Assembly: GCA_036417435.1 (NCBI GenBank)
Contig: CM070905.1
Location: 62,637,092-62,701,091 of the forward strand
DNA: 64,000 nt
Direction of reading: 5' to 3'
Origin: Inia geoffrensis
Lineage: Eukaryota > Chordata > Mammalia > Artiodactyla > Iniidae
Made by a program: the position numbers and the translations under genes. This document shows positions 1-12,945 of the stretch, piece after piece (position 1 is the stretch's first letter; each line of letters begins with the position of its first letter). The notes under the pieces are model-generated. The model was not told where the DNA came from, searched no databases, and saw nothing but the letters and a program-made list of their open reading frames with translations.

Positions 1-59
1 CCTCTGCTGAAGGAGCAACCCCAACCTGTTTCCGGAGGAGGAGCAGCTTTGTGGTTTAC

Positions 60-570
60 CCTGTGACCCTGCCCCTCACCCCCACCTCCATGCCATCAAC
101 ACAGGTGATTGGCCCTGGGGTTGACACCTGACCTAAGGGAGTCATTCCATCTGGGTCAATAACCTGGGAGGTCATCTGGTATAAAAAGCTCTGCTCAAAC
201 ACAAAAGACTTTGATGAACTAGCCCAGTCAAATTCTCTCTCCTGGAAATCTGAACTGGGGAATATGGAAAGAGACAGACAATTAGCAGTAGACCCAGAGA
301 GTGGCTGTGCAGTCAGCTAGGAAGCTGTGAGTTCCGTCTGCTGAGGGAGAGATGAGATAAGCCAGTTTTCAAACCCCGAGGGACCCACTGGTTCTAGAGC
401 CTTTGAGGTGTAGTTGCATTGCTCTTCCTGAAAGCCCTGGCATGGTGGCTCCGGTGGCTGCTTTCTTTCCAGCTTGGTCCTCATAACCCCTAACCCCATG
501 CTGACCACCACCCCTGCGAGAGCACCAGATCCTTGAGCAAAGTGCTGGTTCAGCAAAAACTCAACTCCCA
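60..570 (+). repeat. Possible ancient LTR-type retroelement remnant
   Basis: The segment resembles the recalled layout of an old mammalian ERVL-like LTR: a 'gattggccctgg' block, a TATAAAAAG box near 180-188, a block of GAGAGACAGACA type, then 'gtagttgcattgctcttcctgaaagcc' logic and a 'ctaaccaccacccctg'-like block. No ends or TSD can be defined. It could be another old interspersed repeat. Confidence 0.4.
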
Positions 571-1684
571 TGTTTTTGAAAACCTTGATAGCAAAAAGTG
601 GGAAATGACATTCAAAGTGAGGTCTGAATTCATCTTTGAGGAGAAATTGCTCCTTTGTCCTTGAGGAAAGCACTTTAGTAGGTCTTGGATTATTCAGAAG
701 CAAGAACATATTCTGGAAAGGAGGCAGAAGGGAGAGAGAAGGAGCTAACGTACTCTGCATTATAAAGTAAGTGCTAATCTTCCTGGTGGGTGGATTATGT
801 CTCTAACACAGCTTCCCCTTAGGCAAGTAAGACTTTTCTCTGAGAACCTCAGCGGGAGGCAAGATGGGGCCCTGGCGCTCCCAAGTGGGAGAGTGAAGCT
901 ATCTCTGTGACATGGGGTCCCGCTGGGTCTGGAGGAGAGGCATCCTCCTGAAGTGGACTCTGAAGGTACCTGGTGGATGAATTCCATCAGGAGTCACACA
1001 TCTGCATTATAATTCTCTTCTGTTACAGGATGACAAGGGGTGACCTGCAGAAAGTGCCTGGCAGACCAGAGGCTGACAGCTGACTAAGGACACAAGTGTC
1101 AGCCACAGCAGATTGGAGGAACACAGCATTCCTATGGAATTCCCGAGGATGCTTGGGCTGGGACTCCTGGGAAAGTCCTGTACCTCCAGGAAAAACACGA
1201 AAAAGGTTTGGAGCACCATTATTGGACCGTTGAAGTGAAGCGTGACCACTATATTTGGGAAGTGAAAGAGACATCTGGGTTTCACATGGTTTCAAAGAAC
1301 CTCATGAACATGGTAAGTAATTAAAATCACCATTAGTGTCACCTATAAAAACAAAGGAAGAGTTTTTAGGTGTGAATAAATGCATATATATAAAGAATAA
1401 GTATATGCATATCCTTTTTTTTTTTAAACAAGCATCAGAGAATTGATTCAAACAGAATTAGGAAATATTAATTCACACCCTAGAGGTAGGAGAGCCTCCA
1501 AAATTGGCTCTGGAAGTCCTAAAGGACTGAAATTCTTTCCAATTTCCTGTGTTACCATTCTCAGCCTATTGCCTTTAAGGGTGCCATTAGCTGGCACCCT
1601 TCACAGTCCCAAGAAGGCTGAGGCAGTTCCAGGGGTCACATCCAGACATGATAATATCCAGGTAAGCACAAGGAGTGGTCTTTT

Positions 1685-1799
1685 ATTTTTTTGGCCACAC
1701 CACGCAGCTTGAGGGATTTTAGTTGCCCAGCCAGGGATTGAACCTTGGCCTTCGACAATGAAAGCAGAGTCCTAACCACTGGACCGCCAGGGAATTCCC
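1685..1799 (-). mobile_element. tRNA-derived SINE (CHR-1/Bov-tA-like), minus strand
   Basis: Reverse-complement head GGGAATTCCCTGGCGGTCCAG with pol III A- and B-box-like motifs; the tail appears as a T-run on the plus strand. Flanked by the TSD AGGAGTGGTCTTTT (1671-1684) and AGGAGTGATCTTTT (1800-1813), one mismatch. Older and shorter than the CHR-2 copies. Confidence 0.92.
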
Positions 1800-1934
1800 A
1801 GGAGTGATCTTTTTCTGAGTATCCTTCTTAGGAGCAAGGATATTTTTCACAGAAGGCTTCTTACCAACCTGATCAACTTCCTCTCACTAGCCAGAATTGG
1901 GTAAGCTATAAATTCTTAGAAACCATTTAGTGTC

Positions 1935-2141
1935 TGGGCTTCCCTGGTGGCGCGTGGTTGAGAGTCCGCCTGCCGATGCAGGGGACACGGGTTCGTGCCC
2001 CGGTCTGGGAGGATCCCATGTGCCGCAGAGCGGCTGGGCCCGTGAGCCATGGCTGCTGAGCCTGCGCGTCCGGAGCCTGTGCTCCGCAACGGGAGAGGCC
2101 ACAACAGTGAGAGGCCTGCGTACCGCAAAAATAAAAACAAC
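1935..2141 (+). mobile_element. CHR-2-type cetacean SINE
   Basis: Head GGCTTCCCTGGTGGCGCG, B box GGTTCGTGCCC, 3' end GCGTACCGC plus an A-rich tail (AAAAATAAAAACAA). TSD CCATTTAGTGTC at 1923-1934 and 2142-2153, perfect over 12 bp. The A box lacks two bases (GGCGCGTGG against GGCGCAGTGG). Confidence 0.96.
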
Positions 2142-2182
2142 CCATTTAGTGTCAAAGAGAGTGAAATTATCAAGAATGTCTT

Positions 2183-2385
2183 TGACCAGTGGTTGCCAAG
2201 CTTGTGCATACATCAGAATCACCTGGAGGAGCTTATTAAAACACAGGCTGCTGCGCCCCACCCCCAGAATTTCTGATTCAACAGGTCAGAGGTAGGGCTC
2301 AAGAATTTGCATTTCTAACAAGTTCCTAGGTGATGCTGATACAGCTGTTTGGGGACCACACTTTGAGAACTACTGTCTTAAGACC
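2183..2385 (+). mobile_element. MER5A-like non-autonomous hAT-Charlie DNA transposon
   Basis: Contains the characteristic 'cagaatcacctggaggagct' start, the 'ccccacccccagaatttctgatt' core and the terminal '...tttgagaactactg' end. Family assignment from recall; the ends look nearly complete. Confidence 0.85.
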
Positions 2386-2859
2386 AGCCATTTGGAGTAA
2401 AATGGATGTTGGGGCATCAACCAAAAATGTCTGCCAAAAGAGATAACTTTGTCAGAAGAATATTTTGTATATTCTGGACTGAAATATTTCTAAGGATTTT
2501 CTTTTGAAAACTAAAGTTTCCGTAAGTTATGTATGTGACAAACAATACTGATTGTGGTCTACCACAAGCCAAAATATGGAAGTAGAACACAAGCTAATGG
2601 CCTATGGCAGAAAATGTGGTTTGAGCAAATGTCACCCATTGCCACAAACATCCACCCTTCCTGCCCTGCACACTGTGCTACCCCACACCCCTTCCCTTGC
2701 ATACTTCTATTCTCTTTTCCAAGGCTGAGGCTGTAGCAGTATCAACCGCCGACCTGATGAATTGACACTGACCTCAGTTTTTCTCTTGGCAGAGGAGACA
2801 ATACGAGCAAAAGAATGAGAATAAGAAACAGCTCATTGTTTGGAGGAAACTAAGCACCT

Positions 2860-3960
2860 TATATTTTTGCAGCATAAGATATGAGGCTGGAATTGGTGTG
2901 AGGTAAGGTCCTAGATTTGGATAAGAGCAAAACCACAGTGGGCTTTGTGGGATGTTGAGGAGCTTGAACTGAATACTATGGCCTCAGCAGCCACTGAGCA
3001 AAGATTGGTTGGATTTGGGTTTTCTTTAGATCACACTGGGTAGTGTGGAAGGCAGACGTGAAGCAGGGAGGCATGGTAAAAACTAGGAGTCCAGGAGAGC
3101 TCGAAGGAGAGCCAAAATGGTAGGCTTACAGAAAACATGGATCTGGGAAATATTTAGAAGGTCAAAATCTACAAATCTGGTGATCTGTTAGCCATAGAAA
3201 GTACAAGAAAATAAGGCATTCAGATATTCCTTACGTTTTTAACCTCAGTGAGAATAAAGAAGTGAGCTGTTATGGGTAAGGTGATGGGGTAGTGATACAG
3301 GGGAACAAGGAGATGAAATCAGTTTTAGATGCCCTGTATTTATGTGCTGGCCCATCTCCTCACGAACGTATATATGCTCGACTGGTAGTTAGGCATATTA
3401 GGATGGGTTTGAGAGAGAGGGCTAGATGAGAGAGAAAGCTATCAGAGTCACCTGCAGTTGAATCAGGAGCACAAATAGATCACCCAGGAAAATCATGAAG
3501 GTTAAAAAGAATATTTAGCCAAAAATAGGACCCTGGAAAGGCCAACATTAACATGGTAGGCAAAGGAGGAGAGAGCAATGAAAGAGAGCAAAGGGAGGAG
3601 GAAGGCTAGGGTACAGAGTTTCAGAAAGTCAAGGTCATAGCGTTTGAGGCAGGAAGGAGTGGTCAACATTGTAAAATACTGTAGAGAAGACAGTCCTTAA
3701 GATAAGGCCTGAAAACTGTTGATAGGATTTGGAATGGGGAAGTCATGAGAGATTTCAGGAGAGTAGCTGGGCTGAATTACAGGGCAGTGAAAAAGTGGAG
3801 GCTTTTGTTCTTGTTGTTGAGAGTTTTGACGGGAAGGGCATGGTAAGAAAGCAGATAGTACTCACTGAAGTAGGGGGCATGGTCATAAATTGAGGAGGGT
3901 TATGAATGTTTGGGATAGTCAGGAGAGGAAACTGTTCTTTAGGTGTTCTGGGAGGGTTGG
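2860..3960 (-). mobile_element. LINE-2 (L2) fragment, minus orientation
   Basis: About 1.1 kb matching the purine-rich antisense L2 pattern: AGATCACACTGGGTAGTGTGG, GAAGCAGGGAGGCATGGTAA, CCAACATTAAC, and GAGTGGTCAACATTGTAAAA in the expected order. Highly diverged, with no intact frame. Confidence 0.85.
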
Positions 3961-4089
3961 CACTGTACTTGGGGCTCTTTCATTTTTCAGAGCATTTTGG
4001 TAACCACAAATCCAGAAAATAATATATATTTTAAATGAGTGTGCCACTGGGTCTCAGGATTTGTATAATGCTTAAAGGAATAGATACAG

Positions 4090-4520
4090 GTGCATGTGGC
4101 AGAGTGCATTTTGCAAAAATGGCCACAGTACTATTTCCAGTCACACATGGAAGAGGCTCTGTAACTAACTGCCTTAATGAATAGAAGGCAGAAGTGACGC
4201 TGTATGACTTCTAAGGCAAAAGGCAATGCAGCTTCCAGCTGGCTCTTTATCTGGGGATGCTACCATGCTGTGAGGAAGGCCCAAACCGCCCACTTGTCTG
4301 ATACTTGATGCTGGTTGCTGGCTGGGTTCTAAGGGCAAAAAGCATCCTGAGAAAAAGAGCTGGTCCAAAGCTGCATTGTCCTTTGCCTTGGAAGTCACAA
4401 GGGTCATTTCTGTCCCCTGTCTGAATTCCTGACCCACATAATCTGTGAGCATGATAAATGGATGTTTTATTCTACTAAGTTTTGGAGTAATTTACTCAGC
4501 CATAGTAACTGGAACAGCAT
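4090..4520 (+). mobile_element. MaLR-type (MLT1-like) LTR
   Basis: Solo LTR of an ancient mammalian apparent LTR retrotransposon. Diagnostic blocks: 'gcagaagtgacgctgtatga', 'gcagcttccagctggctct', 'accatgctgtgaggaaggcc', 'gaattcctgacccacata', polyA-signal region ATAAATGGATGTTTTA, and the end 'ccatagtaactggaaca'. No internal coding region is present. Confidence 0.88.
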
Positions 4521-4892
4521 CCAAATATCCAATCAAGTAAACATGACTATTAGGGAGAAACAAGATATCCTTGTATCCCAGACACAGTCATAAGACATAT
4601 TGAAAGTTATTGTTCTGATCTCTCTTGAATACAAGATATTTTTATTCACTTCCCAGACTTCAGCTTAAATGTACCCTAAATGTCTATGTCCAAGCCACAA
4701 TTTTATCCCTAAAGTGGCCTTTATTCAAATACTTTTCTAACTCTAATTTTTTTAAAACTATTTCTGTATTTAGGATAATTAATATTTTATCACACCTAAA
4801 TAGCTTCCCAGTGTGCTAGCCTATATTCAAAAGTAATTTTTTGAGTCTCGATACTACCCTTTTCTACCCTTGAGCAATAATGTAGACACGTA

Positions 4893-4893
<1 letters not shown>

Positions 4894-4929
<36 letters not shown>
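4894..4929. repeat. (CA)18 microsatellite
   Basis: Perfect AC/CA dinucleotide run of 36 bp. Confidence 0.99.
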
Positions 4930-4930
<1 letters not shown>

Positions 4931-6534
4931 ACTTATTTTTAAAACAAGCCTTTCCAATATGTCACCAGGCATCAAGAAAGGTACAATATCTCTACCTCTG
5001 CCATAAAGGAAACCATAAAAAATACTGTTTATTCAAGAAGCACAATTCTGAAATAATACAGGTCAAACTGTGAAGAATTACCTGTAAAGTTTCTAGAATG
5101 ATAAATCATAAGTATTCTTCAATGTCTCTAATCCACAGAATCTTAAAAAAATAGATGTTGAAATTGTTTTGCCTAAATATCAGAGCTAAAGTATTTTTCA
5201 GATCATTAAAGAGTAAAATAATTAAAATCCTCTTAGTAATTTCTAAGAAATAGTCATGCAACATCTAAGAAAGCACATATACATGAAACTGTATTTTAAA
5301 ACACTAATCATGGTTTCTGTTTAATTTCTATTTTCCATATTTTAGAGCTCAAATGCAGAAAATGGAGATAATAATACTCTTTAGTTCTTGGGATATTATT
5401 TCTTTTCTGTTTTAGATTTTGAGCACATTGACAATTAAAGGGGGGAAAGTACAAGGTTTTCTTATTATCCCAATGAGTAAATACTAAGTATATCAACAGT
5501 GCACTCTTCTCTGCCCCACGCCAACCTTGACATCACCAGAAACTTCCTACTTCCCAAATCACCAATCAAATACCAACCTCTTTGATCACAGCTTCCCATC
5601 TTCAAGACTCACTTTCTCAGGAACACCCCAGTATAATAGCTAATAGCCAGGGCTTCATTCTCATTGATGCTTCAAATCCACTGACCTCTGTCCTCACTTT
5701 CCTCTTTGTCTAGCTTGGATTGTATGGGCATCAGCTCAAACACTCTTTGGCTACTTCGGCACTTTCTTTCACATGTTTCTACTCATGTCATAACTTCCTA
5801 GAAAACTCCAACCATGGGAGGAACCAACTATGAGTGGAACCAATCTCCTATCTTCTCCATGTCTGTGCCTGCAGCAACATGTGTGCTGCTGAAGAAAAAT
5901 CAACCACTGGGGCAGAGAGGTATTATCTTGTAACTGCATGAGTAACAATACAAGTATCTCACGTGGTGCCTGTGTGTGAATTAGAACAAGACATCCCTTC
6001 CTCAAGACACTTGGCTTCTCTGTCAGAAAGCTGTGGTGGTATCTTGATTTTGCAAGAACAAGGTAATTTACTGGCATCTGCCAGAAACTTGCCATAACAA
6101 ATATATAAATCTATGATGTTTATGATGTGAACAGTTCCCCTCTGAGGTATGGCAACCTTGTGCAATGCCTGCACAGCTGTACACAGTGGCCCTGATGACT
6201 ACCCTCATTCGGGCACTCATGCCACTAAATGTTTCTTTAGTCAAATATATCATGCCTTTGCCTGTCTTCTTAAACCCAACTCTTCTTTTTTCCCTTTATT
6301 CTCAGGGGATATCTATTCCTGATACTTCAAGAAAACTGGAGCCACCATATGGGAACTCCCTAATTTTCCTATTATCATATCCACAATCTTTCCATCATTT
6401 ACACCCACCCTTTCTCTCTTTCATCCTCCTACCAAGACCAGTCCCTTTGTGTGGGCTCTGTATTCCAATCCTGTCGATTCTTTCATGGAATAGGTCATGA
6501 TTTTAAATTCCGTATTCCTCTATATGAAATAGTT

Positions 6535-6660
6535 ACTGCATGCCTAGCTCCCTATTAGATCCACCCCCAGGGCAGGGCTCATGTCTGTGTGGTTCAGCAC
6601 TGGATCCCTAGTGCTGTGTACAGAGTAGGGGCTCAAAAGATTCGTCGAATGGGCCAATGC
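6535..6660 (+). mobile_element. L2 3'-end fragment
   Basis: Matches the L2 3' terminus in order: 'gggcagggctcatgtct', then 'ctagtgctgtgtacagagta', then 'gctcaaaagattcgtcgaatg'. Confidence 0.75.
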
Positions 6661-7235
6661 TAACCTAAAGCCACCCGCTAATTGAAGTATTGCTCTTCCT
6701 CTTTCATAACAATGGATTGAATGACAGTATTAATGTAAGCTTGTGAAGAGTAAGGCAAGCCAGCTTGTCCAATTTATGTAAAATAGCACCATGTCATGAG
6801 ATGGCCAGATAACCAGGAAATGCCTTGGGGGAATATTACGTGTTGATATCTACACATTCATACCTATTACTTACATAAATCTATGATTTGTTTTTCTTGA
6901 AACTGCTGTCTCTCATTAAGCTGTGTGCCCTCAAGGTTGCCTAACATCAGCGTGTTCAAATGGGAGGAAACTGATACATGTTTGGAGAGTGAGTTACACC
7001 AAGTGGAGGATGAAAACTTCTAAAGCAGAGCACAAAGAAACCCGGGGGTTATTTTGCAACAATGACGAAGCTGCTGTAAGGTGCTGACTTGGAGGAGAGC
7101 TGCTGGATTAAAGTATCCTGCAGAAGGACAGTGCAAACCTAGCCCATGGCTTCCAACCGAGGCTTAGTTGTGGAAAGACAGGCAGGAAGAAAACTTAGAA
7201 GCAGACACACTGCTGGTTTTAAGCATGCATGTGTT

Positions 7236-7294
7236 GCATGTGTGCTCTTACACACAGACACACGACACACAGAGACACACACCAACACACACAC
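7236..7294. repeat. Imperfect (CA)n-rich tract
   Basis: Interrupted ACAC repeats (acacacagacacacgacacacagagac). An open frame running through it (7146-7337) is low-complexity and not a gene. Confidence 0.85.
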
Positions 7295-7798
7295 CATCTC
7301 TCCAAAACATGGCAGTATCTCTAGCTTTCCTGTATGAGGGTACTCATTATAATGCTTGTTTTTCCTTGTTATCTTCCCTAAACATAAGCGGAGCCTTAGT
7401 ATCCAGCAGTAACTTCGAGCTTATTTCCTGCTGTCTTCCGGCCACAAAGCTTGGCTGGTATGACTGGTCTCGAAACCAGCTCTCTACTATGTCAAGCTCG
7501 GGCTGAAAGGGACACTAGATTTGGAGTCAGCAGGAAGGTAGGTCTATGCCCAGTTGTGTCAGGCTCTCCAATGTGACCACGTGTGAACCAAACTCTGGAA
7601 GTCTCTGCTTCCCTCCTTACAATGCCTCTCTCACAGCACACAGGCTGTGACTTAAAAAGTGGAAGATGAAGAAAATGGAATGCTCAGAGTGTGAGTAGTT
7701 ATTATTAGAGATCCTTCCTGCATCTGGCTTATGCAATTTTAACTATGATAGAAATACATTTAGTTTAGAATAAAGTGGCAAGTTCTTCCAAATTAAAT

Positions 7799-7824
7799 GG
7801 AACTTCATGTCCCCATGAAGTTCC
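7799..7824. repeat. Perfect 11-bp hairpin
   Basis: GGAACTTCATG (7799-7809), loop TCCC, CATGAAGTTCC (7814-7824). No T-run follows, and it lies in an intron, so it is not a terminator. Confidence 0.95.
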
Positions 7825-7937
7825 GGGACGATAGGAATCTAGGGAAATGCCGTACGTGGACTCTACTACTCATCTGAACACCAAGCCATCACACACATAC
7901 TCTCTCTCTGATGAGTGTATGTCTTATCTCCCCGACT

Positions 7938-7964
7938 AACAGTTATACTAACTGTATAACTGTT
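7938..7964. repeat. Perfect 11-bp hairpin
   Basis: AACAGTTATAC (7938-7948), loop TAACT, GTATAACTGTT (7954-7964). It lies 114 nt after the hairpin at 7799-7824. Confidence 0.95.
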
Positions 7965-9181
7965 CCAACAGGGTCACTCAATAATTGGTCAGTGAAATCA
8001 CTGAAGGAAGATCAAAGAATGAAAAGTAAGCCTAGAGCTTCTGTTGACATACAGTCAGTTGATTTATCTTTGAAGTGAGTGCTTTCTTTTAAGTGTAACT
8101 TTTTGCTCCAGAATCAAAGCAAAATGGTAAAAAAAACACAAATATTGCCACAGAGAAGGGAAACATCTAGGCACCCATGCTGAAATGAATCTTAAAACAT
8201 CTCCTTTTAAAAACCTGATTCCTTCCTTGAATCAACATTCCCATTAATTTTGTAGCTTCTGTTCTTCATACAATGGTCAGTCTGTCCCTCTGGGAGAATT
8301 TTTCTAGGAGATTGGTGGGAAGGTTACCAGAATTCTGACCAGTGTTTCAAGGAAAAACTCTGCCTTTAGAGAGGGAAGGCCATATGATGTGAAAAGGACA
8401 AGGTAGGGCTTGCTGGTCTGATTCACAGGAAGACAATGAGTAACAGCAACGTTGTCAAGTGCTTTTGAGAAAAAGAATTATTCTCTAAATGACAAGCGAT
8501 TCTCAACTAATGCACAAACAGGTACACAAAAATGCTTGACAGAATACATGAAAAAGGAACATGATTTCTAATTGAAGCAGAGGTTGGAAGAAAACAATAA
8601 AGGGTACCAATTGGAGTCACAAATCTAACACAAGTTCCTCACAGGGTGTACTGGGCCCGATCTAGAGGAAACATGTACATCTCATTATTAAGTGGAAACG
8701 ATGCAGCCAGATAAGGTTAATGGAGTACTTACCTCTTCGGCTTAAATGTTAAAGCCTTTCCAGATCTCTTCACTAGAAAAACTGCAACTCTCATGTGGAC
8801 AGATACACACTTAGATCTAAAGGGGACACAGCAAGATCATCCATTGGCTCCCACATCTAAAACATCCAAACACGTCTACCTCTTACTGCTTTAAAATCTA
8901 CAGAAAGGGGGGATGCTTCTCAGCTCCCTTACGACTCTCCCTACATGAATAATTTCTTCAGGATCTTTATCACCAAGTAGTGCTGCAACCTGGTCTGATA
9001 ATACAGCCTGAAGAGCTTCAGTTTTACTCTGAGGGAGTGTGGGCCAGCACTGGGTAGACAAAGTGGGCACGGTCATGGAGAACACAGAGGGTTGGGAGGC
9101 TAACAGATTAGCACAGTAGATCCTTAAGCAGAGACGTAGCATGACAAGACCACTGTTCAGAGAAGCTATAATTTCGGTTCA

Positions 9182-9246
9182 GTGTGTGTGTGTGAGTGTG
9201 TGTGTATATGTGTGTGTGTGAGAGAGAGAGAGAGACAGACAGACAG
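9182..9246. repeat. Compound (TG)n-(AG)n-(ACAG)n microsatellite
   Basis: Interrupted TG repeat up to about 9220, then AG repeat, then ACAG units. Confidence 0.97.
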
Positions 9247-10429
9247 AAACATCTGTTAGGAGATCTTTCATTAAAGCCCCAGGTGATGCAAGTCCAAGAC
9301 TGGGTGGTCACAATGAGAAGCAAGAGGAAGGGACCAACGCAAGGAGACTTTTGATGGGATTCTAAGCCGGATATGACGGCTGACAGGACAAAGGGGATGA
9401 CGCCTGGGAATGAGTCAGGTTTTGAGTTTGGGGCCTAGAAGACTCTGGTAGGGCCAGTCAACAAATGTGGTAAGTTGTAAAAAAACCAAAAACACAAAAG
9501 GCCTGTCTGGGGAGGAGACTGGAAGTCGAGAGCCGGCAATGTCATGTTGAGTAGTTGGGACACTGTAGTGTGGCCTGTGAGGAGGCCTGAGCGTCTCCCC
9601 GAAGTTCTCATGTATCTTAAGTGAGAAATCAGGCTTCAACAGAGAGAGATCTTGTAGTCCACACTGAGACTGTGGAACTGAAGTCATGAGAGCTGGTCAG
9701 GTTGCTTAAAGAATGTGAGCAGGGTGAACAGAGGACCCGATGAAGGTTTTGAGGAACTGCCCTGTTAGTCAGTTCAAGGAAGAAGAGGCACCAGTCAGCG
9801 GGGTGAGAGGAGGAGAAAGGAAATGTACCAGAAGAAGCAAAAGAGCGAAGAGCTGAGAAGTTAATGCTTCTCTTCTATTTCCGAGACTTCGGGGGTAGTT
9901 CCCTGCGCTGGTTTCAGTCATGTGTGTGTCCACTTTTCTTCCCGACTGTCTGGTAACCTCTTCAGGGTAGGGACCCTGCAACCCTACTCTGCCCCTTCAG
10001 TGTCTATCTGATACACCTCCTCGATAGAGAAGCAGCTACAGAGAAAGCCAAGCGTCAGGGGCACAGGTGGAAAGGTAGTAACACTGCTTACTTTGTGTGT
10101 GCTTGATTCCCTGGCAACAAGAAAGCAAACAGTGATGAGCTATCGCTTCACATCTACAAGTCCTGCTCTGGGCTTCCTCTCCCCTGATCCAGTCTCCCCG
10201 ATCCTCCCTCCTTTACAAACCCTTCTACCCTGTCCTCTGCTGTTCTAGTCAAGGGAGAAAGAACTCCTTCCCAGCTCCTTACCTCTTAATGTTTTAAGGG
10301 GAGGCCCACAAGAACATCTCATGACAGATCTAGGCTGTATCCTACCCAAAAAAGGTAAAGTGGGGTTTTTAATACTGGCCGTTTCACAGAATTGCTGAGA
10401 AGCCTAGTAAAGTAATGTATGCAAAATTT

Positions 10430-10545
10430 CTTGGCCCAGGGCCTGGCCCCAGGATGTGTTAACCATCACTCCCCTCACAGCTCATCTTGCATATCTAGCA
10501 CCGAGCACATAGTCATGGCTCAAAAAACAAACGAATAGTTTAAGC
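10430..10545 (+). mobile_element. L2 3'-end fragment
   Basis: Weak match: '...atctagcaccgagcacatagtcatggctcaaaaaacaaacgaatag' follows the L2 'agcacagtgcctggcacatagtaggcgctcaataaatg' layout. Confidence 0.55.
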
Positions 10546-12774
10546 TCAGTTACATAAAGCCACCATCACTCATCACAAAGTCCTCGTGTTTGGGTGACTG
10601 TAAACCACCCATACACATTCAAAAACAAGCTCCTCCTAACTACAGATTTCTCTTTTATAAAGGAGATACATGCTTTTATTTGCAGTCTGAAACAGATATT
10701 CAGTGTTTTGACAAAAATGTTAGAAAACTGGAATGAAGGAGAAATAAGGTTAGAAATATTTTAATCCAATCTGACCCTCCCACCATACACTGTAGATAAA
10801 AATAAATTAAGAAAGCAGGGCAAATGAGAAGGATTTGCTAAATATTTGAGATAAAGCACAGTGTCGTGTTTGGAGGGTGACTTGGAGGTAAGGCTGCATA
10901 ACATCTTTGAGAGCCTTTAGCATATCTGAAGGAAAGAAAAATACATTAGAACAAGTACAAAATACTACATTAGAACCATTACAACGGAGCATATTAACCT
11001 AAAAGTGAATTCCTGGAAGTTCTGGGTTTTAAGCCAGGCTTAGGGAAGACGGTGGCCATAAATTGACAGGAAGGAAGTCACGGAAGAGACTTCCTGTTTG
11101 GATGATCCAACCAGGAAGGGCAGGGAAGTAGGATGCTGCACTCGCCACGCGAACGTTGATAAATACAAAAGCGGTTCTGAGGAGAATCAGAGAGTTGAAA
11201 CTGACAAGGTATAATGTAAAAGGTTCTGAAAGAACACATGGATACAGGAAACTGGATTTAATACAGTTGTCTGCTTAAGGCCATTTTAGATTCTTGGACG
11301 TAACGCAAGAGTTTCACAAAGATTTAAGCCACAGTTGGGAATACTGGTTGAGTTTCAGCTGGAGATGCTGGGCCCCTCTGCTATGTGTCCAGTTAACCAG
11401 TATACCTTCATGGTTTGTCATGTTTTTCTACTTTCTCACTGTTAATGGTTATTTTTCAGGAAATCTGCTGATAGCATTGGCCTCTACTTTTGTAACTGCA
11501 GATTTCTTCTGGACTTAAAGTGCAGTGTTTCATGTCTGATTTATTTTTATCACTGTTCCTTTCTATCTGTGCAAAAAATCACAAATTTCATTCACTTTCA
11601 TGGTCAGTGAGTATAGTGGATGAAAGCCTACATAGCGTATGTTCCAGTGGTGGGAAATTAATCTTTTCTGGAAATAGTCATTATGCTTTTCTGTTTGCCT
11701 GTCCATGTACCTGACCTTCTCCATTGTCAGCCTGGGGCACAGATCTGCCTGGGATCTGTGGGAGGCTGTTCATTTGGGCTGTTACCAGAGAAATACAGAG
11801 GGAAAGTGGTACTTTCCAGCTCCTGACAGACCAAATGAGGTTTTCAAGTCTGCAGCAAGATAACAAGTTTGAAATTCACTTTGCTAGGCAATAAAGCACT
11901 ACACAGTTTTTCTCTCCCACTTTAGTAGGTGGACTTGATCATACTTTTCTTGTGGTTGGAAGGGAGAAAGCCTGCCCATCCTCTCTGACTGGGCGGTCCA
12001 TCAGGGAAGTGTGCAGTGACACAGGGGGCCCAACTTTGCTCCAGGGAGGGAAAGCGCTCGGGGAAAAACTAAAGGTAGAATGTGGTCTGCCCCACTACCT
12101 GCTTGGGAATTTGCAAGACGGTTACCTCTCAAGCCTGTCTGTAATCTAAATAAGGTCAGCTGCATCCAAGTAAAGCAATGAATGCAGTTGACAATGGAGG
12201 GCTGAACTCAGCTCCCTAGTATCTCCCTGGGCTCAGGGTGTGGAAAAGAAGAAATCTAGAGGGTCTCACACGCCCTGTGGAAGGAAAAGGAAGGTGGTTA
12301 AGGGAGCTGGGTAGTGTTCTTTCCGGGGAGTGTTCTTGGCTCCAACTGGGGCCAAACTGGAGCCTAACGTAGTATGAGTTGCCATTAGGGTGATTCATCA
12401 GGGGAAGGTAGCTAAGACTCCTGGAACATTGCCAGAGCAGAGGAAAGAGACCAGGCGTTAACCCAGCCACGGGCTTCAAGGACACCATCTCCCTTGGCCC
12501 CTCTAGGACACAGTCAGCCAATGCCTTCCAGGGCAGGATAAGGAGGGGGTGAACTTCTAAAAGAGCATCCCAAAAGGGACTATTTCAACCAGTGCTAACA
12601 GGAAGCAGAATTTTGAACAGACTCAACATTTAAACTGAAGCAAGAGAGGCTATTTAACCTCATTTAACTGACAAGTCCAGAAGTCCCCACCACACATGCT
12701 CAGAAAGAAGTTGCTTTGGGTCTAAAAAATAAGATGTATGGATACATGTGACAACCCCTTCCCTCCTGCCCCTG

Positions 12775-12945
12775 CCACATTCTGTGTGACAATGAGGAAG
12801 TTACTTAACCTCCTTAAACTTCAAAATCCTCATCCATGAAGAGGGGATCATAGTATCTACCCTCTAGAGAATTCTGATGAGCCTATTCATATAAAATACT
12901 TAGAACAGTAGCTGGCACAAGATAAACTTTTAATAATATATTTGC
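12775..12945 (+). mobile_element. MIR SINE, plus orientation
   Basis: Core pattern 'gaggaagttacttaacctcc' ... 'tcatccatgaagaggggatca' ... 'acttagaacagtagctggcac' in MIR order. No TSD remains. Confidence 0.88.

Noticed and set aside
1935..2010. tRNA-like heads of SINEs as possible tRNA genes
   Set aside because: A and B boxes are present but no cloverleaf with a proper acceptor stem and anticodon arm; they are SINE heads with TSDs.
10807..10992. Minus-strand frame after a good-looking acceptor (TTTCTTTCCTTCAG) with MLKALKDVMQPYLQ
   Set aside because: No donor follows on the minus strand, there is no match to ICA1, and the frame is short.
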